From NCBI RefSeq assembly GCF_900637865.1, contig NZ_LR134428.1, positions 62,001-126,000 on the forward strand: DNA of 64,000 bases. Reading direction: 5' to 3'. A program made the translations under genes and the position numbers. A model generated the notes under the pieces. It did no database searches and was not told the origin of the DNA. It worked only from the letters and a program-made list of their open reading frames with translations. Shown piece by piece: positions 44,524 through 51,885 of the stretch (the stretch's first letter is position 1; each line of letters starts with the position of its first letter). The stretch comes from Legionella adelaidensis. Lineage in GTDB: Bacteria; Pseudomonadota; Gammaproteobacteria; Legionellales; Legionellaceae.

Positions 44524-46014
44524 ATGGATGTTTACGACGTCGCTATTATTGGTGGCGGCATCAACGGATGTGGTTGTGCAGCTGATGCGGCTTTAAGAGG
44601 TCTTAAAGTTTTTCTTTGTGAAAAAGACGACTTGGCGTCTCAAACATCCTCAAGTAGTACGAAATTGATCCATGGAGGGCTGCGTTATTTAGAGCTCTAT
44701 GATTTTGGTCTTGTTAAAAAAGCCTTAGAAGAAAGACAAGTTCTCTTGGAAATAGCCCCTCATATAGTAAAACCTCTTCCTTTAGTTATCCCCTATATTA
44801 AAAAAATGCGGCCACGATGGCTCATTCGTTTAGGTTTATTTTTTTATGATCACCTCAGCGGCAACAACAAACTCCCCAAAAGCAAATCGCTCAGTAGAAA
44901 GAAAAATGAAGCATGTTTTCATTCTCTTGAGGAAGAATTCAAAAAAGGCTTTCTTTATTATGATGCTTCTACAGATGATGCCCGTTTAACAATCGCTAAT
45001 GCACTGCAAGCCAAACAACATCATGCAAAAATTGCTACCAGAACAGAATTGATTAAAACAGAAGCAAGAAACAACTATTGGATATTAACTCTGAAGCCAA
45101 AGCAAGGAGATACTTATCAAATCAAAGCCAAAAGCATTATTAATGCTAGTGGTCCATGGATGGAACAAATAAACCAATTAATGAAAATTCCGATTAAACA
45201 TAAATTAACGCTGGTAAAGGGGAGCCACCTGGTAGTACATAAATTATATGAAGGGAACCATGCTTATTTATTACAACATAAAGATAAACGGGTAGTTTTC
45301 ATTATCCCTTACCACGGTTTTACTCTAATAGGCACAACAGACGTGGCTTTTAACAAGCCGTTAATCGACATAGCTATAGATCCTGAGGAAGTCAACTACT
45401 TATGTTCTATTGTTAATACGTATTTTCACAAAAAAATAAAGAAAAATGACATTGTGTACACCTATAGCGGAGTACGCCCTCTTCTGGCAGAAGATAGTCG
45501 CGCCTTAAAAAATATTAGCCGTGACTATGCATATCACTATACGGATGCTCCTGCCCCAACAGTTACGATTTATAGTGGTAAGATTACCACTTATCGTCAA
45601 GTAGCAGAAAAAGTTATAAACGAACTGGGATCCGTTTTTCCCTCATTAAAGAAATCTTGCACACATAAAGTATTGTTACCGGGTGCATGTTATCAAAATA
45701 TGGAACTAGAGGAATACAAACATTATGCCCGGCAAAAGTATTATTGGTTAGATGAAGAAACTTTTAATCGCTATGTCACTACCTATGGTTCTCGGCTGGA
45801 AGAGTTATTAGCGGGAAAGCATTCTTTAGAAGATTTGGGAGTCCTTTTTTGTCCCACCCTCTATCAAACGGAAATTGATTTTTTAATACGCGAAGAGTGG
45901 GCGATTACTGCGGAAGATATTTTAATGAGGAGAACGAAATTAGGGTTAGGGTTAGATTTTGAGGTGGTTAAGAGGTTGAAAGAATACATTAATCAAACAG
46001 AGTCACGACCGTAA
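44524..46014 (+). CDS. glpD: Aerobic glycerol-3-phosphate dehydrogenase
   Basis: Membrane-associated FAD enzyme that oxidises glycerol 3-phosphate to dihydroxyacetone phosphate and passes electrons to quinone. It is 496 residues, the normal length. The N-terminal dinucleotide fold VAIIGGGINGCGCAADAALR binds FAD; also visible are TSSSSTKLIHGGLRYLELYD, INASGPWMEQI, LVKGSHLVV, FIIPYHGFTLIGTTD, YSGVRPLLAED and the C-terminal EEWAITAEDILMRRTKLGLG. Start ATG 44524 after a weak site. Works with divergent glpK and possibly with ugpB/ugpQ at the right edge. Confidence 0.96.
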   Translation: MDVYDVAIIGGGINGCGCAADAALRGLKVFLCEKDDLASQTSSSSTKLIHGGLRYLELYDFGLVKKALEERQVLLEIAPHIVKPLPLVIPYIKKMRPRWLIRLGLFFYDHLSGNNKLPKSKSLSRKKNEACFHSLEEEFKKGFLYYDASTDDARLTIANALQAKQHHAKIATRTELIKTEARNNYWILTLKPKQGDTYQIKAKSIINASGPWMEQINQLMKIPIKHKLTLVKGSHLVVHKLYEGNHAYLLQHKDKRVVFIIPYHGFTLIGTTDVAFNKPLIDIAIDPEEVNYLCSIVNTYFHKKIKKNDIVYTYSGVRPLLAEDSRALKNISRDYAYHYTDAPAPTVTIYSGKITTYRQVAEKVINELGSVFPSLKKSCTHKVLLPGACYQNMELEEYKHYARQKYYWLDEETFNRYVTTYGSRLEELLAGKHSLEDLGVLFCPTLYQTEIDFLIREEWAITAEDILMRRTKLGLGLDFEVVKRLKEYINQTESRP

Positions 46015-46140
46015 GGAAACAGAGATCTTTGGTTTCTGCGCTTACTCACGTGGCGCACCAACCAAAAATTTCCGCTTACTTATGTGCACGGCTCGGTATG
46101 CGCGGATCGGATTACTAGGTTGCTATCGCTGGAAGACTAC

Positions 46141-46264
46141 CAGGACTTACGAAAAACGTTGAGGTCAAGGCAAAAATGATTTTCATGAGGGAGTTTAGAT
46201 TAACTAAATGACTGAATTAAAAATCATTCTTTAACGAAGAGATCGACGTTTTGCTTAAGTCCTG
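46141..46264. mobile_element. 124-bp MITE-like hairpin element
   Basis: The ends are imperfect inverted repeats: CAGGACTTACGAAAAACGTT on the left and a right end whose complement reads CAGGACTTAAGCAAAACGTC. Inner segments continue to pair (AAAAATGATT with AAAATCATT, TTTAG with CTAAA), so nearly the whole element can fold into one long hairpin. It has no coding capacity. The GGACTTACG-type terminus resembles insertion-sequence ends. It ends one base before the stop codon of the leftward thioredoxin gene, so it may now serve as that gene's terminator. The 126 bp between glpD and this element show no other feature. Confidence 0.6.
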
Positions 46265-46265
46265 A

Positions 46266-46631
46266 CTATTTTTCTTTTTCCAACTCTTCTTTAATCTTAC
46301 TGATATCAACCACCTTGGCTTGCTCTACCAACTCTATAAGTGTTGATTCTGGCATGCTGCCTGGCTCTGAATAAATGGCAATCCCTTCTTTAAATATCAT
46401 TAAATGGGGAATCGAGCGAATTTGAAAGACTTCGGCTAAGTCCGGTTCTTCCCCGATATTAATTTTGGAAAAAACTATATCCGGGTACTGTTGTGCCGTT
46501 TTTTCATATACCTGAGCAAATTGTTTACAAGGCGCACACCAAGCTGCCCAAAAATCAACAAGGACTATCTTGTTGTCATTTATTAACGATTCAAAATGTT
46601 CACTTTTAACCGCTCGAATATTCCCTGTCAT
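46266..46631 (-). CDS. Thioredoxin-like protein
   Basis: 121-residue single thioredoxin domain with the redox motif W31-C-A-P-C35 in VDFWAAWCAPCKQFAQVYE, the KINIGEEPDLAEVFQIRSI strand-helix and the cis-proline SIPHLMIF. The active site is CAPC rather than the CGPC of TrxA, and the protein has a lysine-rich tail (KIKEELEKEK). It has no signal peptide, so it is cytoplasmic. It follows adk by ten bases and probably shares its transcript. The substrate is unknown; it is probably a secondary thioredoxin. Confidence 0.9.
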   Translation of the reverse strand: MTGNIRAVKSEHFESLINDNKIVLVDFWAAWCAPCKQFAQVYEKTAQQYPDIVFSKINIGEEPDLAEVFQIRSIPHLMIFKEGIAIYSEPGSMPESTLIELVEQAKVVDISKIKEELEKEK

Positions 46632-46641
46632 TGAATGCTCC

Positions 46642-47298
46642 CTAATGTTCTATCGCAGCTAAAATACCATGAAAAATTTCATCCACAGTCCCTATTCCCT
46701 TAACACGATGAAAAGCAGGTGAGTGGGGATCATTTTTGTTAGACCATTCGCGATAGTAATTTACTAAAGGCTCTGTCTGCTGATGATAAACATCCAAACG
46801 TTTACGAATAATTTCCTCTTTATCATCTTCTCTGATGATTAAAGGCTCCCCTGTTACATCATCCAACCCCTCTTGTTGAGGAGGATTATATTCCACATGA
46901 TAGATGCGCCCCGAGGCGGGATGTGTTCTTCTCCCACAAATGCGTTTAATAATTTCTGCATCATCAACACTGATTTCAATAACATGATCCAGGAAAATAT
47001 TTTCTTTACGTAATGCTTCAGCTTGAACAATTGTTCTTGGAAAACCATCCAGTAAGAAACCGTTTTTACAATCGTCCTGCTGTAGACGCTCTTTAACCAG
47101 TGCTATGATAATATCGTCAGGTACTAATTGACCGGATTCCATGATTTTTTTCGCACTCAGGCCTAAAGGAGTCCCTGCGGCCACCGCACTTCTTAGCATA
47201 TCTCCCGTTGAAATTTGCGGGATATTAAAATGCTTAATTAATAATAATGCCTGCGTGCCTTTACCAGCCCCAGGACCACCTAATAACATCAATCGCAT
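46642..47298 (-). CDS. adk: Adenylate kinase
   Basis: Interconverts AMP, ADP and ATP in the cytoplasm. The ATG at 47298 with TTGGAG seven bases before it gives 218 residues beginning [17 protein letters not shown] (P-loop). The AMP-binding region [11 protein letters not shown], the [10 protein letters not shown] segment and a long-type LID ([20 protein letters not shown]) are present. The LID has only one cysteine at its edge, so it does not bind zinc. Essential gene, first of the adk-thioredoxin unit. Confidence 0.96.
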   Translation of the reverse strand: MRLMLLGGPGAGKGTQALLLIKHFNIPQISTGDMLRSAVAAGTPLGLSAKKIMESGQLVPDDIIIALVKERLQQDDCKNGFLLDGFPRTIVQAEALRKENIFLDHVIEISVDDAEIIKRICGRRTHPASGRIYHVEYNPPQQEGLDDVTGEPLIIREDDKEEIIRKRLDVYHQQTEPLVNYYREWSNKNDPHSPAFHRVKGIGTVDEIFHGILAAIEH

Positions 47299-47338
47299 TA
47301 ACGACTCCAATAAAAAATTCGTTCCTATTCAAGGTACT

Positions 47339-47938
47339 TTACCATAACTTAAACCAAGAAGAGGAAAATTCGCCTTTACATTTATTTAATTGCCCCTGAT
47401 ATAATTGTGCGCGGGCACTTACCTTATGCGCAACCCCCAAAAGCCACTTCTTACGCAAATAGGTTTTGCGTTGATATCCACCCACACCCTCATGATAAGC
47501 AAGATAAAGATTGTAAGCATCACTGCGAGAGATACCTGCTTTTTGATGGGCAATATTAGCGTACCATCCAATAAAGTCCACGCCATCACCGAATCGATCG
47601 CGTGCAGAAAATAAATGACCATTCGTTTTTTTGTATTGTGCCCACGTCCCACTTAAGGCTTGCGAGTAACCATAAGCGGTTGAGGGCCTTGTCCATGGAA
47701 TAATCCATAATAACTTAGTCCGTTGTGGTTGAGCCCGGCCATTAAATTTTGATTCTTGGTGAATAATCGACATTTGTACTGCAACAGGCACCCGCCAACG
47801 ACGCTCCACATCTTTAGCATCTTTATACCATTGCGGGTACTGCCTAAATATACTACAAAGGTTATCTACATTACGAGGCGGAGGACTAACGCAACCTGAT
47901 ATGATTAAAAAAGCTAAAGCAACGGATATGCGTTTCAC
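47339..47938 (-). CDS. Lytic-transglycosylase-like lipoprotein
   Basis: A 199-residue lipoprotein with lipobox LIISG-C16, predicted to be anchored in the outer membrane. The SLT/lysozyme-like domain shows VAVQMSIIHQESKFN with probable catalytic Glu62, then AYGYSQALSGTWAQYKK and NLYLAYHEGVGGY, the ES..GYSQ...YHEG pattern of family 1 transglycosylases. It would cleave peptidoglycan between MurNAc and GlcNAc. It lies 40 bp upstream of adk in the same direction, perhaps with a shared transcript. It has none of the accessory domains of Slt70 or MltF. Confidence 0.83.
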   Translation of the reverse strand: MKRISVALAFLIISGCVSPPPRNVDNLCSIFRQYPQWYKDAKDVERRWRVPVAVQMSIIHQESKFNGRAQPQRTKLLWIIPWTRPSTAYGYSQALSGTWAQYKKTNGHLFSARDRFGDGVDFIGWYANIAHQKAGISRSDAYNLYLAYHEGVGGYQRKTYLRKKWLLGVAHKVSARAQLYQGQLNKCKGEFSSSWFKLW

Positions 47939-48054
47939 TTCCCACTCCCGATTATTTTATAAGATTCCACTTCGGCTATTAGTAACAAAATTTAGCGGTA
48001 AATTAAATATATTTTTATCTTTCTTAAAGGAAGATCGCACTTTATCTTTAAAAT

Positions 48055-48171
48055 ATGCGTTTATTTGCATTCCGGCGCCAGACCCATTTTCTTCAAGTTC
48101 GACGCGAGGTTTTAGAGCGGGTGATTTTGCCCGAAGGCCATTCTTATGTTAGCCTTGATATAAAAATTTGA
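48055..48171 (+). CDS. Possible 38-residue small ORF before the exonuclease gene
   Basis: An ATG-started frame encoding RLFAFRRQTHFLQVRREVLE and then RVILPEGHSYVSLD ends seven bases before the exonuclease start. The composition is protein-like and basic at the start, but there is no strong ribosome binding site. It may be a leader peptide, a gene remnant or chance. Confidence 0.3.
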   Translation: MRLFAFRRQTHFLQVRREVLERVILPEGHSYVSLDIKI

Positions 48172-48178
48172 GCAACCC

Positions 48179-48964
48179 ATGACAGTATTGGTTTTTGATA
48201 TTGAAACGGTACCTGACATTGAAACAGGACAAAAACTCTATTCCTTAGAGGGGCTTTCTGAACAAGACACTGTAAGCGCACTTTGTGCCTTAAGAAGAGC
48301 CAAGGTAGGTAATGAATTTTTACCGCATTATTTACAAAAAATTGTTGCTATTTCCTTAGTAATCAGTAGCCCCGGTCAGTTAAGAGTTTTATCTATTGGC
48401 GATGAACACTCTGCGGAAAAAGACTTAATTCAACGTTTCTTTAATGGGATTGATAAGTATACCCCTATACTGGTTAGCTGGAATGGATGCGGGTTTGACT
48501 TACCCGTTCTCCATTACCGCTCTCTTTTCCACAGCATTACTGCCCCTACTTATTGGGAAAATGGCGATTCAGTACAAGGGTTTCGTTACAATAATTATTT
48601 GAGTCGTTTTCACTATCGCCATTTGGATTTAATGGATGTTTTAGCAGGTTATCAGAATAGAGCTTTTGCTCCTCTGGATGAAATTTCTTCTATGTTAGGT
48701 TTTCCAGGAAAAATGGGTATGGATGGGTCCAAGGTTTGGGAAGCCTATCGTGAAGGCCATATTCAATCCATACGAAACTACTGCGAAACAGACGTATTAA
48801 ATACTTATTGTGTGTATTTACGTTTTGAATTGATGCGAGGCGTATTGCAAACAACCCAATATCAAAAAGAAATAATACGTCTTCAAGAATATTTAAGAAG
48901 TGAAAGCGATAAAGAACATCTGCAAGATTTTTTGAAAAGAATGGAAAATCCACTTAGTACATGA
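48179..48964 (+). CDS. Predicted 3'-5' exonuclease of the DNA polymerase B exonuclease-like family
   Basis: A 261-residue stand-alone DEDD exonuclease (PF10108-type). ExoI is LVFDIETVPD (Asp7, Glu9), ExoII is LVSWNGCGFDLPVLHYRS, and ExoIII is YCETDVLNTYCVYLR (Tyr and Asp of the DEDDy type). The RHLDLMDVL and LDEISSMLGFPGK segments match the family, which is related to the proofreading domain of PolB enzymes and usually annotated as polysaccharide-biosynthesis-associated without good reason. Cytoplasmic, single gene. Its role is probably in DNA or RNA 3'-end processing. Confidence 0.85.
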   Translation: MTVLVFDIETVPDIETGQKLYSLEGLSEQDTVSALCALRRAKVGNEFLPHYLQKIVAISLVISSPGQLRVLSIGDEHSAEKDLIQRFFNGIDKYTPILVSWNGCGFDLPVLHYRSLFHSITAPTYWENGDSVQGFRYNNYLSRFHYRHLDLMDVLAGYQNRAFAPLDEISSMLGFPGKMGMDGSKVWEAYREGHIQSIRNYCETDVLNTYCVYLRFELMRGVLQTTQYQKEIIRLQEYLRSESDKEHLQDFLKRMENPLST

Positions 48965-48985
48965 CAATTTTAAAATATGCAAAAC

Positions 48986-49122
48986 TGTCATCCCGCGAAG
49001 GCGGGGAGTGGATCCGGGCATATTTATACATCAGGATATATATTAGGAAAAATGAGTTCTTATAACCCTAATTGATAAATTGGGTGTCATTCTCGCGAAA
49101 GCGGGAATGACACCCAATTTTT
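48986..49122. repeat. Two REP-like palindromes, the second a probable terminator
   Basis: TGTCATCCCGCGAAGGCGGG (48986-49005) is followed by a longer palindrome at 49077-49120 with 20-bp arms (one T/G mismatch) around GAAA, and then a T-rich run. Both share the GTCAT-CCCGC-GAAR-GCGGG core. The second lies 12 bases after the leftward lpdA stop; read from the exonuclease gene, its T-rich tail follows on the plus strand. Such GTCATTCCCGCG palindromes are common intergenic repeats in many gammaproteobacteria. Confidence 0.75.
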
Positions 49123-49131
49123 GTTAAGATT

Positions 49132-50553
49132 TCACTTTTTTTTCTTTGGCAAATACAAATCAGTAATAGTTCCTTCAAAAATTTCTGCAGCCTGAGCTAT
49201 CGTTTCTGATAAAGTTGGGTGTGGATGGATGGTTAAAGCAATGTCCTCCACATCACAGCCCATTTCTATAGCAAGCGCTGCTTCAGATATCAGATCACCC
49301 GCATTGATACCCACAATACCGGCTCCGAGTATTCGTTTGCTTTTTGGGCAAAACAACAGTTTAGTCATTCCTTCTTCTCTGCCCATACTCAATGCCCTGC
49401 CACTAGCTACCCATGGAAAAGAGGCTTTTTCATAGGGAATGTTATCTGCTTTGGCTTCTTTCTCTGTAAGACCTACCCAAGCGATTTCTGGATCCGTATA
49501 GGCCACACTGGCTATACATTTTGGGTCAAAATAGTGTTTTTTACCGCTGATGACTTCCGCAGCTACTTTGCCTTCAGGAATGGCCTTATGCGCCAACATA
49601 GGCTGGCCGACCACATCGCCAATAGCAAAAATATGATCAACATTAGTCCGCATTTGTTTATCTACAGGAATAAAACCTTTCTCATCAACTTTTACCCCTG
49701 CTTTTTCGGCAGCAATTGTATTACCGTTGGGTTTTCTCCCTACCGAAACTAAAACTTGCTGGAAGCATGCCGGTTTTTCTGTTCCATGTTCCCCTTCCAT
49801 TGAAACATAAATTCCATCTTTCTTAGCTTCAACTTTGGTTACTTTTGTCTTCAAAAGGAACTTTACACCCTTCTTAGCCATACGCTTTTGCAAAACATTT
49901 ACTAAATCAGCATCAGCAGGAGGGATTAATTGGTCCATAAACTCAACAACAGTGACCTCAACTCCCATAGCCGAATAGACAGTAGCCATTTCAAGACCAA
50001 TAATGCCTCCGCCAAGCACTAGTAAGTTGCCCTTAATATCTGCTAGCTCCAAAGCACCCGTAGAACTAAATATACGCTTGTCTTCCGGTATAAAAGGTAG
50101 ATTAACCGACTCACTACCTACAGCAATAATCGCATGCTCAAATTCAATGGTAGTGTCTCCGTCTTTACCAGAAACGACAACTTCATGAGCACCTTTAAAC
50201 TTCGCTGTACCGGTTACAATTTCAACTTTACGTTGTTTTGCCAACGCTTTTAGACCACCGGTTAGCTTGGACACTACCGAGTTTTTCCAAGCAACCATTT
50301 TCTTGTTATCTAATTTAGGTTTACCAAAGCTTACACCCTGATCAGCCATTTCATGCGATTCATCCACTACTTTGGCAATATGTAATAATGCTTTAGAAGG
50401 AATACATCCAACGTTGAGGCAAACACCCCCAATATTATCAAAACGTTCTACCAGGATTACTTTTTTTCCTAGATCTGCAGCCCGAAAAGCCGCCGTGTAC
50501 CCGCCTGGGCCACTACCAATAACAACTACATCCGTCTTCATTTGATTTGCCAT
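49132..50553 (-). CDS. lpdA: Dihydrolipoyl dehydrogenase (E3 of pyruvate dehydrogenase)
   Basis: FAD enzyme that reoxidises dihydrolipoyl groups with NAD+. 473 residues. FAD fold VVVIGSGPGGYTAAFRAADLG, redox disulphide C45-LNVG-C50 in GGVCLNVGCIPSKALL, NAD fold LLVLGGGIIGLEMATVYSAMG, VGRKPNG, IFAIGDVVGQPMLAHKA, and the C-terminal HPHPTLSETIAQAAE with the active-site His-Glu of the partner subunit. Last gene of the PDH operon, 17 bp after aceF. It may also serve 2-oxoglutarate dehydrogenase and glycine cleavage, as E. coli Lpd does. Confidence 0.97.
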   Translation of the reverse strand: MANQMKTDVVVIGSGPGGYTAAFRAADLGKKVILVERFDNIGGVCLNVGCIPSKALLHIAKVVDESHEMADQGVSFGKPKLDNKKMVAWKNSVVSKLTGGLKALAKQRKVEIVTGTAKFKGAHEVVVSGKDGDTTIEFEHAIIAVGSESVNLPFIPEDKRIFSSTGALELADIKGNLLVLGGGIIGLEMATVYSAMGVEVTVVEFMDQLIPPADADLVNVLQKRMAKKGVKFLLKTKVTKVEAKKDGIYVSMEGEHGTEKPACFQQVLVSVGRKPNGNTIAAEKAGVKVDEKGFIPVDKQMRTNVDHIFAIGDVVGQPMLAHKAIPEGKVAAEVISGKKHYFDPKCIASVAYTDPEIAWVGLTEKEAKADNIPYEKASFPWVASGRALSMGREEGMTKLLFCPKSKRILGAGIVGINAGDLISEAALAIEMGCDVEDIALTIHPHPTLSETIAQAAEIFEGTITDLYLPKKKK

Positions 50554-50570
50554 CGTAAAAACCTCTTTGC

Positions 50571-51863
50571 TTATAATAAGACGCGGCGAATGTCGCTAAG
50601 ACTTTCACTTATGTAGCGAGAAAATCGAGCTGCTTCAGCTCCATCAATCACGCGATGATCATAAGAAAGTGACAAAGGCAGCATTAAACGCGGTTTAAAT
50701 TCATTTTCTATATACACAGGTTTAACAGAAGAACGCGAAAGCCCTAGAATAGCCACTTCAGGACTATTTACTATAGGAGTAAAAGCCGTCCCTCCTATTC
50801 CACCCAGACTTGAAATAGTAAAACAACCACCACTCATATCTGTCGGCATTAACCCTTTATCCCGAGCTTTAGCACTTAATCTAGCCATTTCTTTGGCTAT
50901 TTCATTCACTGATAAACGATCCACCCCTTTAATTACAGGAACTACCAGACCGTTTGGAGTTTCTACCGCAATTCCAATATTAAAGTAATGTTTATAAATT
51001 AAATGGTTCCCGGAAGCATCCAACGAGGCATTAAACTGGGGGAATACCGCCAAAGCTTTACTAACCACTTTACAGACAAAAGCAAGGATAGTCAGTTTGA
51101 CCTCTTCTTTATTTCTTTGAATTTCAACTTTTCGGAAAGCCTCAAGATCAGTAATGTCTGCTTCATCGAATTGCGTTACATGAGGAATCGTCACCCAAGA
51201 ACGGTGCACATTTTCACCGGTTAAACGTTTAATTTTATTCAATGGTTTGGATTCAACTTCACCAAACTTACTAAAATCAATCTCAGGTGCGGCAGGTATT
51301 CCGAAGGTACCTTTAGCCCCCTGTTGCATACGCGCTTTTATATATTCATGAATATCTTCTTTGCTAATCCGCTCTTTTCTGCCGGTTCCTTGAATCTCAG
51401 TTAAATTAACGCCTAATTCTCTAGCTAAGCGGCGAACTCCCGGACTGGCGTGAATAACTTCTTGTTTTTCAGCAGTTTGTTTTTTTTCATTTGAAAGACT
51501 GGGTAGCTCTTTCTCCTCTGGCTTATCCAATATTTCGGTCATTTGCTTATCTATTACTGCCTTAACTGCTTCTTCGCGATCTTTTTCAGGTTCTTTTTCT
51601 TCTTTATGTGAAGATTCTTCAGCAGCAGGCTCTAATAATAAAATAACATCGCCTTCTGAAACCTTATCCCCCATTTTTACAGAGAGTGATTTCACAACAC
51701 CTGCAGATGGGGAAGGTATTTCCATACTGGCTTTATCCGATTCTAGCGTAATTAAAGGAGTTTCTTTTTCAACGCTTTCACCTTCTTTCACCAAAATTTC
51801 AATAACATCCACACCGGATGCCCCACCAATATCTGGGACTTTAACTTCTTGTGTACTAGCCAT
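50571..51863 (-). CDS. aceF: Dihydrolipoamide acetyltransferase (E2 of pyruvate dehydrogenase)
   Basis: 430 residues, much shorter than E. coli AceF (about 630) because it has one lipoyl domain instead of three: VKVPDIGGASGVDVIEILVK with lipoyl Lys44 in TLESDKASMEIPSP. A Glu/Lys-rich flexible linker (about 78-130) follows, then the E1/E3-binding domain (HASPGVRRLARELGVNLTEI) and the catalytic domain ending SLSYDHRVIDGAEAARF (His and Asp of the acetyltransferase site). Transfers acetyl groups to CoA as the core of the PDH complex. Single-lipoyl versions are known in other bacteria. Confidence 0.96.
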   Translation of the reverse strand: MASTQEVKVPDIGGASGVDVIEILVKEGESVEKETPLITLESDKASMEIPSPSAGVVKSLSVKMGDKVSEGDVILLLEPAAEESSHKEEKEPEKDREEAVKAVIDKQMTEILDKPEEKELPSLSNEKKQTAEKQEVIHASPGVRRLARELGVNLTEIQGTGRKERISKEDIHEYIKARMQQGAKGTFGIPAAPEIDFSKFGEVESKPLNKIKRLTGENVHRSWVTIPHVTQFDEADITDLEAFRKVEIQRNKEEVKLTILAFVCKVVSKALAVFPQFNASLDASGNHLIYKHYFNIGIAVETPNGLVVPVIKGVDRLSVNEIAKEMARLSAKARDKGLMPTDMSGGCFTISSLGGIGGTAFTPIVNSPEVAILGLSRSSVKPVYIENEFKPRLMLPLSLSYDHRVIDGAEAARFSRYISESLSDIRRVLL

Positions 51864-51885
51864 TCTTATCCTCGGCTTATTCTAA

